Below are positions 8,967 to 15,862 of a stretch of DNA of 22,747 nt, piece by piece. The DNA comes from CAZWDL01 sp964632995 (lineage in GTDB: Bacteria; Bacteroidota; Bacteroidia; Chitinophagales; Saprospiraceae), in NCBI GenBank assembly GCA_964632995.1, contig CAZWDL010000117.1, positions 1 through 22,747 on the forward strand, in the 5' to 3' direction. The number at the start of each line of letters is the position of its first letter. The first letter of the stretch is position 1. Both the position numbers and the translations under genes were made by a program. The notes below the pieces were generated by a model. The model made no database searches. It saw nothing but the letters and a program-made list of their open reading frames with translations, and was not told the DNA's origin.

Positions 8967-11282
8967 TTAACTTTTCGTTATCGCTTCCTCCATATTATAA
9001 ATAAGGTGAATGGTCTGCATCAGGGCAGCCAGCTCCACTTTATCGGCATTCTCCGGTTGGGGAAATTCGCCGACGTCGAGCAGTTGGGCGGCTTCCGCCG
9101 GTTTTTTGGCGAAAGCCTGTTTTTCTTCTTCAAAATGCTGCAGGAGTAAACTCATCTCTGCGCTACGTGAGGGCCGGCAGATGATGCGGCGGAAAGCCTC
9201 TTCGAGCTTTTCCTCCAGGGCGCCGTCTTCGCTCATCAGGCGCTGGGCCAGTACGCGGGCGCCTTCCAGCACGTGCGGGTCGTTGAGCATGACCAGGGCC
9301 TGCAGCGGTGTATTGGTATTGAGGCGGCGCACCTCGCACTGATCGCGGTTGGAAGCGTCGAACATCAGCATCACCGGCGGCGGCACCGTGCGTTTGATAA
9401 ACTGGTACATGCCACGGCGATACAACTTCTGGCCGTGATCCTGAATGTAGGCGGCCAGCAGGCCGCGGCCGGAAGTTGCCACCTCCCAGATACCGTCGGG
9501 CTGATAGGTCTTCACGCTGGGGCCGCCGATGGTCCGGTTGAGCAGGCCGCTGCTGGCCAGGACGTGGTCGCGCACCAGTTCGGCGGCGAAGCGCTGCCGG
9601 GGAGCGCGGGCCAGGTATTTGTTTTCCGGGTCTTTGGCCAACTTATCTTCCGGCACTACGGAGTTTTGCCGGTAGGTAGCCGACATCACGATCTTTTTCA
9701 TAAAGGCCTTGATATCCCAGCCGCCGTCGCGAAAGTCAGTAGCCAGCCAGTCCAGCAAAAGAAGATTGACCGGCAGTTTGCCCTGCATACCGAAGTCGCC
9801 CGACGTTTCGACGATGCCGCGACCGAATACCTGCTGCCAGAGGCGGTTGACGTAAACCCGGGCAGTGAGCGGATTGCGCTCGTCGAAGAGCCATTCGGTC
9901 AGCCCAAGGCGGTTTTTTTCGAACTGAGTGGTATCGAAGGGCAGGACATCCGGCGGCGTGCCGTAGCTTACCGGCTTGCCGTGAGCGTCGTAGTTGCCCC
10001 GTTCCAGCACGTAAGTGTTGCGCAGGCCTATGCTGTCCTTCATCACCATTACCTCTACCGGCGTCGTATCCTGTTTATTGATAAAATCCAGGATGCCTTC
10101 GACATCCTCGTCGGTGATCTTCATATTGGGTGGGTCGGCAAAGGAAGCGTCGATAGTGCCGAAGATGCCCTTCTCCGGCACCTGGTTGAAGAAGGCGAAG
10201 GTGCTGAAGTAGTCCTCCTGCGAGATGGGATCGTATTTGTGATCGTGGCACTTGGCGCATTCGAAGGTCAGCCCCAGGAAGGCCTTAGCAAAGGTGTTGG
10301 TGCGGTCGGTGACGTACTCAACGCGGTATTCCTCGTCGATCACGCCTCCTTCCTGGGTAATCTTATGATTGCGGTTAAACCCGGTAGCCAATAAGGTTTC
10401 CTTATTTTTTTCGGGCACCAGGTCGCCGGCCAGCTGCCAGGTGACGAATTTATCGTAGGGGTAATTTTCATTAAAAGCGTGGATCACCCAGTCGCGCCAG
10501 GGCCACATCGTCCGCAGGCCGTCGTCCTGGTAGCCGTGGGAGTCGGCATAACGGGCTACATCCAGCCAGTGGACAGCCATCTTTTCACCGTAGTGGGGGC
10601 TGGCCAACAATTCATCCACCACTTTTTCGTAGGCCTCGGGGCTGTCGTCGGCCAGAAAGCGCTCCTGTAGTTCCAGCGAAGGCGGCAGGCCGGTGAGGTC
10701 GAAGGAAAGGCGCTTGAGCAGCCGGGGCTTGTCGGCCTCCTCATTTGGCGAAAGCCCTTGTTTTTCCATCTCAGCCAGCGTGAAATAATCAATTTCGTTG
10801 CGCGGCCAGCCTTCCCGGTCAACTTCCGGCAGCGCTTCTTCCTTCGGCGGGATAAAGGCCCAGTGTCGCTTGTACTCCGCCCCCTCATCGATCCAGCGGC
10901 CGAGTAGTTTTTTTTCGTTTTCCGTAAGGGTGACATTAAACTCCGGCGGCGGCATAATTTCGTTGGGGTCCTCGGAATTGATGCGATGCCACAGCATCGA
11001 CTCTTCCCGACTGCCGGGCACCAGGGCGTAGGCGCCGGGGGTTTCCTCCAGGACCGCCAGGGCGTCTTCTTCGATGTCTAAACGCAAGCCGGCCTTGCGC
11101 TTGTTCGCATCCGGCCCGTGGCAGGGAAAACACTTGTCGGAAAGGATAGGGCGGATATGGAGGTTGAAGTCTACCTGCTCACCCGATGCGATATTTCCCG
11201 CGCCGGTGCCGGCGCACTGTATACCCACGGCGGTCAGTGTCAAAAGAACAAGAGCTACCAGCCAATAGGATGTGATTTTCAT
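8967..11282 (-). CDS. PSD1 and planctomycete cytochrome C domain-containing protein (DUF1549/DUF1553)
   Basis: A complete 771-residue protein. Residues 1-24 are a signal peptide (WLVALVLLTLTAVG). The PSCyt1 domain follows, with heme motif CFPCH at 51-55 and EIMPPPEFNVTLTENEK as the likely Met-ligand region. The DUF1549 (PSCyt2) domain spans about 160-370, with RLSFDLTGLPP, VHWLDVARYADSHGYQDD and a second heme-type motif CAKCH at 342-346 in GLTFECAKCHDHKYDPISQ. The DUF1553 (PSD1) domain runs from about 458 to the end, with NPLTARVYVNRLWQQVFGRG, SGDFGMQG, and NRDQCEVRRLNTNTPLQALV. Only a short linker separates the two large domains; many relatives carry an inserted LamG or CBM module there. It is thought to be a periplasmic or surface multiheme partner of DUF1501 proteins, of unknown reaction. 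It is first in the minus-strand set, facing away from the sulfatase block. Confidence 0.95.
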   Translation of the reverse strand: MKITSYWLVALVLLTLTAVGIQCAGTGAGNIASGEQVDFNLHIRPILSDKCFPCHGPDANKRKAGLRLDIEEDALAVLEETPGAYALVPGSREESMLWHRINSEDPNEIMPPPEFNVTLTENEKKLLGRWIDEGAEYKRHWAFIPPKEEALPEVDREGWPRNEIDYFTLAEMEKQGLSPNEEADKPRLLKRLSFDLTGLPPSLELQERFLADDSPEAYEKVVDELLASPHYGEKMAVHWLDVARYADSHGYQDDGLRTMWPWRDWVIHAFNENYPYDKFVTWQLAGDLVPEKNKETLLATGFNRNHKITQEGGVIDEEYRVEYVTDRTNTFAKAFLGLTFECAKCHDHKYDPISQEDYFSTFAFFNQVPEKGIFGTIDASFADPPNMKITDEDVEGILDFINKQDTTPVEVMVMKDSIGLRNTYVLERGNYDAHGKPVSYGTPPDVLPFDTTQFEKNRLGLTEWLFDERNPLTARVYVNRLWQQVFGRGIVETSGDFGMQGKLPVNLLLLDWLATDFRDGGWDIKAFMKKIVMSATYRQNSVVPEDKLAKDPENKYLARAPRQRFAAELVRDHVLASSGLLNRTIGGPSVKTYQPDGIWEVATSGRGLLAAYIQDHGQKLYRRGMYQFIKRTVPPPVMLMFDASNRDQCEVRRLNTNTPLQALVMLNDPHVLEGARVLAQRLMSEDGALEEKLEEAFRRIICRPSRSAEMSLLLQHFEEEKQAFAKKPAEAAQLLDVGEFPQPENADKVELAALMQTIHLIYNMEEAITKS

Positions 11283-11386
11283 TGTTAAAGAGCTTTGGTA
11301 ATCGATAACTTCAAATTTGGCACGCTGTATGCTATCAATGACGACATGACTTCCCGTTACCCTGTCAATGAGACCGGATTTTTCAC

Positions 11387-11405
11387 CTAGTGCCTCCGGG
11401 ACTAG
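11387..11405. repeat. REP-like hairpin
   Basis: CTAGTGCC TCC GGGACTAG forms an 8-bp stem with one G-G mismatch. On the minus strand it reads CTAGTCCCGGAGGCACTAGG. From memory, TAGTCCCGGAGGGACTA elements are dispersed in Saprospiria genomes, so this looks like a slightly decayed copy. It lies in the leader of the PSD1 gene, 105 bp from its start. Confidence 0.5.
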
Positions 11406-11627
11406 ACATCAGGTTGCAAGCAAAAATTGCCTTTCTAAGGTGATTTTCCAAAAAAATACTTGGCTATAATGAATATAGGGCAATTCTTTTCTATCGACAA
11501 CCTTCATCAGTAAAATTTCACACCGGAGTTCCGGCCGTTGATTATTCTTGAGGGCAGGCTGCTTTCCTCTCTGCAATTCGTAAATATGCGACCCAAAATC
11601 CCCTAACGATACCTCACATCTCTCAGT

Positions 11628-11663
11628 GATCGAGCCAAAGATCGAGCCAAAGATCGAGCCAAA
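11628..11663. repeat. Three perfect tandem copies of GATCGAGCCAAA
   Basis: Copies at 11628-11639, 11640-11651 and 11652-11663 are identical and contiguous. They lie in the divergent intergenic region, about 125 bp before the PepSY-like pseudogene start. They could be an iterated binding site or a simple slippage product; the sequence alone does not say. Confidence 0.9.
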
Positions 11664-11706
11664 ATAATGACGTTTAGATTTACAGCGGTTTAAGAATGTT
11701 CTTTGA

Positions 11707-11719
11707 GCCGCGTAGCGGC
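11707..11719. repeat. GCCGC-GTA-GCGGC hairpin, REP-like
   Basis: A perfect 5-bp GC stem with loop GTA in the context GAGCCGCGTAGCGGCGACAT. The stem and its GAGCC..GACAT flanks resemble a short palindromic element recalled from other Bacteroidota intergenic regions. It is located 68 bp upstream of the PepSY-like pseudogene start. Confidence 0.4.
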
Positions 11720-11786
11720 GACATAATCACATACGGTGCGGAGCTTAGATAGGGAAACAGCCTTTTTCATCAAAAAAACAAGCATT

Positions 11787-12043
11787 ATGAAAAACCTGTA
11801 TGCTGCAATCCCGATCCTCGGGGTATTGGTTCTGCTCCTCTCCTGCGCCCGGGAAAATCCGGTGACCGCCATAATCTGGCCGCCAACTATCCCGACCACC
11901 CCATCGAGGAGGCGGATAAGGAGGAAAACCGCAAAGGCCTTTTCTACGAAGTGGAACTGATGATCGACGGCCAGGAGGTTGAACTCCGCTTCGACGCCGA
12001 CGGGAACTTTATCGAAGCGGAAAAGGAAGAAGCGGAGCAATAG
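11787..12043 (+). pseudogene. PepSY-like small lipoprotein broken by a one-base frameshift
   Basis: The frame from ATG 11787 gives a lipoprotein signal (MKNLYAAIPILGVLVLLLSC, lipobox Cys20) and then runs into low-quality sequence to a stop at 11960. In another frame the DNA reads HNLAANYPDHPIEEADKEEN, then FYEVELMIDGQEVELRFDAD and GNFIEAEKEEAEQ, ending at TAG 12041-12043. That is typical of PepSY-like small Bacteroidota proteins. Adding one A to the run at 11854-11857 joins the halves into an 85-residue lipoprotein. The coding character is lost exactly at that homopolymer. It may be a real inactivating mutation or a sequencing error. Family members are periplasmic or surface proteins that may inhibit proteases or bind ligands. 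It lies 52 bp upstream of the sulfatase, which probably shares its transcript. Confidence 0.75.
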
Positions 12044-12095
12044 CAGCAATATTACTTATCTTCAGCAGCATCCTAAAATTAAAAGCCAGGAAGTA

Positions 12096-13577
12096 ATGAA
12101 TATCCTAACACCTAAAACCCTGCTCTTTTTCCTGTTTTTGCTGCTCATCCTTACCGCATGCGGACCCCGGGAAAGCGCGGAAGAGGCGACCGCCTCCCCC
12201 CGCCCCAACATCCTCTGGATCGTCGCCGACGACCTGGGGACCGACCTGGGCTGCTACGGCGTAGAGGCCGTCCTTACGCCCAACCTGGATCGACTGGCGG
12301 AACAGGGCGTTTTGTACGAAAACCTCTTTACCAGTACCGCCGTTTGCTCCCCCAGCCGCTCCGGCCTGATCACGGGCATGTATCCGGTGAGCATCGGCTG
12401 TCATCAGCATCGCACGCAGTTTAAAGACTCGCTGCCCGATCCGGTAGTCCCGGTTCCTGAGCTTTTCCGCAAAGCCGGGTATTGGGTGAGCAACGCCTCC
12501 GAAAAGGATTTCGACAAATTTGGCAAAACCGATTACAACTTCATCCACGACAGCGAACAGCTCTACGACGGCCCCAACTGGCGCGGCCGCGCCGAGGGCC
12601 AGCCCTTCTTCGCCCAGGTACAGATCTTCTATCCGCATCGCCCCTTTGTGGCCGACAGCACCCATCCGGTCGATCCGGCGGAAGTGAATATTCCGCCTTA
12701 TTATCCGGACCATCCACTCACCCGAAAAGACTGGGCATTATATCTGGAAACCGTACAGCATGTCGACCAGGCTGTCGGTGATGTCCTGCAGCGACTGGAA
12801 GCCGATGGCCTGGCCGACAACACCATCGTCTTTTTCTTCGGCGATCAGGGGCGCCCGCATGTGCGCGCCAAGCAGTTCCTCTATGATCCCGGCACCAATA
12901 CGCCGCTGATCATCCGCCGGCCCGGCGACCGGCAGGCAGGCACCACAAGCGAGCGTCTGGTCAGCAATATTGATATCGCCGCCGCCTCACTGCAACTGGC
13001 AGGCATCGATAGACCGGAATGGATGCAAGGGCGGGATTTTCTGGCGCCTGAGGCTCCGGAACGACAGTACGTCTTCACCATGCGCGACCGGCGCGACGAA
13101 ACCGTCGACCGCATCCGCGCCGTGCGTTCACAAAATTTCAAATACATCCGCAATTTCTATCCCGAACGATCCTGGGCGCAGTTTAATGCCTACAAAAAGC
13201 GGCGATACCCTGTACTTACTTTGATGGAAGTGATGCACGAGTGGGGCGAGCTCTCTCCCGCCCAGGCCCGCTTCTTCGCCCCTGAACGCCCGGCCGAAGA
13301 GTTGTACGACCTGCGCCGGGATCCCTATGAGATCCAAAACCTGGCCGTTGACACCGCCTACGCTGATACCCTCACCCGGATGCGGCAGGTGCTCGACGAT
13401 TGGCTGGCCGAAGCAGACCAAGGCGTCTATCCGGAACCGCAAAAAGAAACCGATCACGCCGCCGACATGATGGCGGAGAATTACCGGAAATGGATGGAGG
13501 AACGAGGACTTTCCCCCGATATTTCCGATGAAGCATACCTGCAGTGGTGGATGGGAAAACTGGGGGTTGAAGAATGA
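12096..13577 (+). CDS. Sulfatase lipoprotein, N-sulfoglucosamine sulfohydrolase-like
   Basis: A complete 493-residue protein. The start at 12096 was chosen because MNILTPKTLLFFLFLLLILT leads into lipobox TAC (Cys22). A longer in-frame start at 11979 would overlap the upstream gene in another frame and hide the signal. The sulfatase domain begins with RPNILWIVADDLG, giving the metal-binding Asp45-Asp46. CSPSRSGLITG carries the formylglycine Cys84 in the C-x-P-S-R consensus. YPHRPF and FFGDQGRPHVRAKQFLYDPG supply the other metal and substrate-site residues. ELYDLRRDPYEIQNLA is the usual C-terminal sulfatase segment. The GCHQHRT stretch and overall layout resemble the SGSH-like (S1_8) subfamily, which removes sulfate from N-sulfated glucosamine; the substrate here is inference. 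Activation needs a formylglycine-generating or anaerobic maturase enzyme that is not in the window. It is flanked by two PepSY-like genes on the same strand. Confidence 0.93.
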   Translation: MNILTPKTLLFFLFLLLILTACGPRESAEEATASPRPNILWIVADDLGTDLGCYGVEAVLTPNLDRLAEQGVLYENLFTSTAVCSPSRSGLITGMYPVSIGCHQHRTQFKDSLPDPVVPVPELFRKAGYWVSNASEKDFDKFGKTDYNFIHDSEQLYDGPNWRGRAEGQPFFAQVQIFYPHRPFVADSTHPVDPAEVNIPPYYPDHPLTRKDWALYLETVQHVDQAVGDVLQRLEADGLADNTIVFFFGDQGRPHVRAKQFLYDPGTNTPLIIRRPGDRQAGTTSERLVSNIDIAAASLQLAGIDRPEWMQGRDFLAPEAPERQYVFTMRDRRDETVDRIRAVRSQNFKYIRNFYPERSWAQFNAYKKRRYPVLTLMEVMHEWGELSPAQARFFAPERPAEELYDLRRDPYEIQNLAVDTAYADTLTRMRQVLDDWLAEADQGVYPEPQKETDHAADMMAENYRKWMEERGLSPDISDEAYLQWWMGKLGVEE

Positions 13578-13651
13578 GTTCTTGAGTGCTTGGGGGGTCG
13601 GGTGTTTTCCAGCCCTCGTTCCTCGGGCGGGTAAAAGTTCTTGAGTGCTTG
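13577..13651. repeat. Pair of 16-bp direct repeats AGTTCTTGAGTGCTTG
   Basis: Identical copies are at 13577-13592, starting on the last base of the sulfatase stop, and at 13636-13651, a period of 59 bases. Between them is a short GC-rich stretch, CCTCGTTCCTCGGGCGGG. The copies sit downstream of the sulfatase and before the second PepSY-like gene. Direct repeats of this size can mark a duplication or simple intergenic repeat DNA. Confidence 0.85.
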
Positions 13652-13711
13652 AGTTTACCACAACCGAGAATGAGAGGTCTAAATCTCGCCGGGATTTTCA
13701 AACTTATATTT

Positions 13712-13744
13712 TTTGTTAAAAGATCCACTTACCAAGAACATTTG
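13712..13744 (+). promoter_or_regulatory. Candidate Bacteroidota-type promoter
   Basis: TTTG at 13712-13715 and AACATTTG at 13737-13744 are separated by 21 bases. They resemble the Bacteroidota TTTG / TAnnTTTG elements with one mismatch in the -7 box. They lie 67 bp before the PepSY-like gene at 13811, in a locally AT-rich stretch. The match is by eye only. Confidence 0.25.
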
Positions 13745-13810
13745 TAAGCATCATTTGTCTTTATGATAGTTTTACTTTTACATAAAATTGCAAAACTTTA
13801 ATAAAGCTTT

Positions 13811-14323
13811 ATGAGGAACACTATTTTGTTTCTAAGCATATGGGTAATCGGCAGTCCTTCGTTTGCCCAGGAATCGATTCCGCCCGAAGTACAGTCGGCT
13901 TTATATGACTTCCATCCAACCGCGGAAGACGTTTTCTGGGAACACCGGGAAGGCGCGATGGTAGCTAACTTTTTCACTTCCGGCGATCTGACTAAAGTAT
14001 TCTTCGACGAGGAAGCCAACTGGCTCGAAACCCGGGCCCGCACCTCCATCCATGAGATGCCCAAAGCGGTAGCCGCCTTTATTCATCAGCATTACCGGAA
14101 CGCGGAAATTTCCTATACAGGGGTAGTGAGCTGGCCGGACGGTCGAAAAGCTTACCGGGTGGAGTCAGAACTACCTTCTGAAGTCGTGGTGAAGATACTC
14201 AGCGAATCCGGAAAACTACTGGACGAAAAACGCATCACTTTTCAGCCGATCGAGACGACTGGTTCCGCCTTACAACCACTACCCACAAAAGAAGAAACGC
14301 CTTTATCACCTGAAGAACTTTAA
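13811..14323 (+). CDS. PepSY-like secreted protein
   Basis: A complete 170-residue protein with signal peptide MRNTILFLSIWVIGSPSFAQ. Two PepSY-like/BLIP-like repeats follow. The first is at about 25-80 (PEVQSALYDFHPTAEDVFWE, then ANFFTSGDLTKVFFDEEANW). The second is at about 85-150 (IHEMPKAVAAFIHQHYRNAE, then KAYRVESELPSEVVVKILSE). This is the usual layout of Bacteroidota PepSY-like proteins: a helix, then beta strands with conserved Trp or Tyr, then a D/S-G-K-L type turn. The C-terminal 25 residues are low-complexity and proline-rich. Function is unknown; the fold resembles beta-lactamase-inhibitor-like domains, and periplasmic or extracellular binding is assumed. Located 233 bp after the sulfatase and 152 bp before the SPFH gene, all on the plus strand. 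Confidence 0.85.
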   Translation: MRNTILFLSIWVIGSPSFAQESIPPEVQSALYDFHPTAEDVFWEHREGAMVANFFTSGDLTKVFFDEEANWLETRARTSIHEMPKAVAAFIHQHYRNAEISYTGVVSWPDGRKAYRVESELPSEVVVKILSESGKLLDEKRITFQPIETTGSALQPLPTKEETPLSPEEL

Positions 14324-14331
14324 GCATTACT

Positions 14332-14346
14332 GCTCTTTAAAAGAGC
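14332..14346 (+). terminator. Short hairpin after the PepSY-like gene
   Basis: GCTCTTTAAAAGAGC is a near-perfect palindrome starting 9 bases after the stop codon at 14323. It may act as a weak terminator. There is no strong U-run after it. Confidence 0.35.
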
Positions 14347-14376
14347 CTATTCATCAACTACAGATGTGAGATTTCG

Positions 14377-14435
14377 CCGGCCGCCGAAAAATAACACTCT
14401 ACCAGTACTAATCCGATTTGGTTGAGGGCGGCCGG
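14377..14435. other. Long-loop GC-rich inverted repeat in the SPFH gene leader
   Basis: CCGGCCGCC (14377-14385) and GGCGGCCGG (14427-14435) are exact reverse complements separated by 41 bases, 40 bp before the SPFH start codon. The pair could fold in the leader RNA or be an upstream terminator. A role is not demonstrated. Confidence 0.4.
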
Positions 14436-14475
14436 TTTCTTACTGGAAGCCATTTCCGAATAAAACCGAATTATT

Positions 14476-15297
14476 ATGAGAAAAATCCAATTTGCTGCTT
14501 TCATTGCGCTGACTGCTTTCCTTTGCAGCTGTGCCGTTGTCCGCCAGGGGGAAGTAGGTGTAAAGCGCACACTTGGGAAGTACTCCGACAAAACCTACAC
14601 CGAAGGATTGCGTGTGTTCAACCCCTTTATCACCACGATCATCAAGATTCCGGTGCAAACCGAAAACCTGGAGGTCGGCTTGAACCTGCCTTCTAAGGAA
14701 GGATTGAACATCGAGGCGGAAATTTCCATCCTCTACAATATCCAGGGGAGTGCGGCGCCGGAACTGCTGCGCAATGTCGGGAAAGCATACGAACCCAACA
14801 TTATTCTTCCGGTATTCCGCTCGGCTGTCGCCGATGTGACCTCCCGCTTCTTCGCCAAAGACATGCACACGGGACAACGGGCTAATATCGAAACCGAAAT
14901 TCGCGATAAGATGATGGAATTGCTGGACGGAAAGGGCATCATCATCGAAGCCGTGCTGATCAAGAGCATCGTGCTGCCCCGTAACCTCGCCCGGGCGATC
15001 GAAGAAAAACTGGAAGCCGAACAACGGGCGCTGCGCATGGAATTCGTGCTGCAGGAAGCCCAGCGCGAAGCTGAACGCAAACGCATCGAAGCGGAGGGCA
15101 TCCGCGACGCCCAGAACATCATCTCTCAGGGCCTCGACCCGCTGGTGCTCCAGTTCAAGTCGATCGAGGCATTCATGGAACTGGCCAAGTCGCCTAATAC
15201 CAAAATCATCGTTACCGACGGCGACATGCCGGTGCTGCTGACGCCGGGTGACGGAGAGACGCCGCGTAATACGCGCCTGGGTGGAGTTGGAAACTAA
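14476..15297 (+). CDS. SPFH/prohibitin-family lipoprotein
   Basis: A complete 273-residue protein. The N-terminus MRKIQFAAFIALTAFLCSCA is a lipoprotein signal with lipobox L-C-S-C (Cys19), not the transmembrane anchor of classical prohibitins. The SPFH domain spans about 22-195: VRQGEVGVKRTLGKYSDKTY, PVQTENLEVGLNLPSKEGLN, IEAEISILYNIQ, and IEAVLIKSIVLPRNLARAIE. Residues of about 190-230 form the usual Glu/Arg/Ala-rich coiled coil (KLEAEQRALRMEFVLQEAQR), and the end is GDMPVLLTPG. Such proteins oligomerise into membrane-associated rings or scaffolds. The lipid anchor suggests the periplasmic face of the inner or outer membrane. The gene is monocistronic in appearance and ends in front of a hairpin terminator at 15337-15360. 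Confidence 0.92.
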   Translation: MRKIQFAAFIALTAFLCSCAVVRQGEVGVKRTLGKYSDKTYTEGLRVFNPFITTIIKIPVQTENLEVGLNLPSKEGLNIEAEISILYNIQGSAAPELLRNVGKAYEPNIILPVFRSAVADVTSRFFAKDMHTGQRANIETEIRDKMMELLDGKGIIIEAVLIKSIVLPRNLARAIEEKLEAEQRALRMEFVLQEAQREAERKRIEAEGIRDAQNIISQGLDPLVLQFKSIEAFMELAKSPNTKIIVTDGDMPVLLTPGDGETPRNTRLGGVGN

Positions 15298-15336
15298 ACC
15301 TCTTGAACAAAGCTGAATTTTGTTTTTACAAAGAAA

Positions 15337-15360
15337 GCGCCGGTCCGGAGAGACCGGTGC
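15337..15360. terminator. Hairpin terminator between convergent SPFH gene and AraC-type remnant
   Basis: Arms GCGCCGGTC (15337-15345) and GACCGGTGC (15352-15360) pair over nine bases with one G-T wobble around the loop CGGAGA. It lies 40 bp after the SPFH stop and 23 bp from the stop of the minus-strand AraC-type remnant. This is the expected place for a bidirectional terminator between convergent genes. Confidence 0.65.
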
Positions 15361-15382
15361 TGTCTCTTAAGTTTCCAGCCAA

Positions 15383-15460
15383 CTATTTCTTCATTTCATT
15401 CCTAAACTCCGACGGACTCAGCCCCCATTCTTTTTTAAACACCTTGGAAAAACAAGCCAT
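15383..15460 (-). pseudogene. C-terminal remnant of an AraC-family transcription regulator
   Basis: On the minus strand, positions 15460 to 15383 read MACFSKVFKKEWGLSPSEFR NEMKK then TAG. This is the typical end of an AraC-type HTH domain, the second recognition region followed by the G-x-S-P-S-x-F-R signature. Only these 25 residues are present; the sequence upstream on that strand belongs to a DUF4440 gene running the opposite way. The stop is correctly placed against the terminator at 15337-15360, so this end of the regulator looks genuine. It is too short to be functional. Confidence 0.8.
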
Positions 15461-15812
15461 CATCGAAGTGATCGAAGGCGAGCATGTTGCGGCCGCTTCA
15501 AAAGATTTTAACAAATTTGCCGGCTACTATGATCAAAACGAAAATGTAATCTGGGGGAATGCGATTACCTATTCCTACAAAGGCTGGGCAGAAGTAGGGA
15601 AAACGATAAAATCATTGATGGAACAGGACCCTGAGCCGATGGACCCCAGCGTTTTTTACGACTACCAGATCTCCATTGCCGGCAATAAAGCCTGGGCGAC
15701 TTTTGACAAAAAAGAGAAAGGCGGAAGCCATCCCATTTCCAAAGAACAACGCATACTGATCAAGAAGAACGGGGAATGGAAACTGGTGACGGCGCTATTT
15801 TTCCCTATGTAA
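15444..15812 (+). pseudogene. DUF4440/SnoaL-like protein lacking its 5' end
   Basis: The last 122 residues of the frame are a recognisable DUF4440/SnoaL-like alpha+beta cone domain: IIEVIEGEHVAAASKDFNKF, YYDQNENVIWGNAITYSYKG, then WATFDKKEKG, SKEQRILIKKNGEWKLVTAL and FFPM. No ATG occurs in frame before the domain. The frame can only be extended upstream through the AraC-type remnant and the terminator to a TTG at 15303, giving an implausible N-terminus. The original start, and probably a signal peptide, is therefore missing. Family members are small periplasmic or cytoplasmic proteins of varied, mostly unknown function. The join lies at about 15444-15463. It converges with the CrtC/AttH-like gene that ends at 15863. 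Confidence 0.7.
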
Positions 15813-15846
15813 AAAATTCTGTGCACTTTGTGTCCTCTGTAGTGCA
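15811..15846 (+). repeat. Dispersed intergenic repeat, copy 2
   Basis: AAAAAATTCTGTGCACTTTG then TGTCCTCTGTAGTGCA, overlapping the stop of the DUF4440 fragment. It resembles the minus-strand sequence at 7013-7059. The TGCAC..GTGCA ends could also pair as a weak hairpin between the two convergent genes. Confidence 0.5.
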
Positions 15847-15862
15847 TGAAGCTGTCTAAAGT

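Larger units (their letters stand above)
11283..11786. other. Divergent intergenic region rich in short repeats and hairpins
   Basis: These 504 bases lie between the divergent starts of the PSD1 gene (minus) and the PepSY-like pseudogene (plus), so promoters for both must be here or near. It holds a hairpin at 11387-11405, three copies of a 12-mer at 11628-11663 and a GCCGC/GCGGC hairpin at 11707-11719. No ORF in it has coding character. Confidence 0.6.

Noticed and set aside
9273..10394. Plus-strand ORF of 373 codons opposite the PSD1 gene
   Set aside because: It is a shadow of the DUF1549/DUF1553 coding sequence and has no recognisable domain or signal.
11979..12095. Longer start for the sulfatase
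   Set aside because: It overlaps the PepSY-like coding sequence in another frame and would bury the lipoprotein signal that begins at 12096.
15303..15443. N-terminal extension of the DUF4440 frame from a TTG start
   Set aside because: It reads through a hairpin terminator and the antisense of the AraC-type C-terminus, so it is unlikely to be protein.
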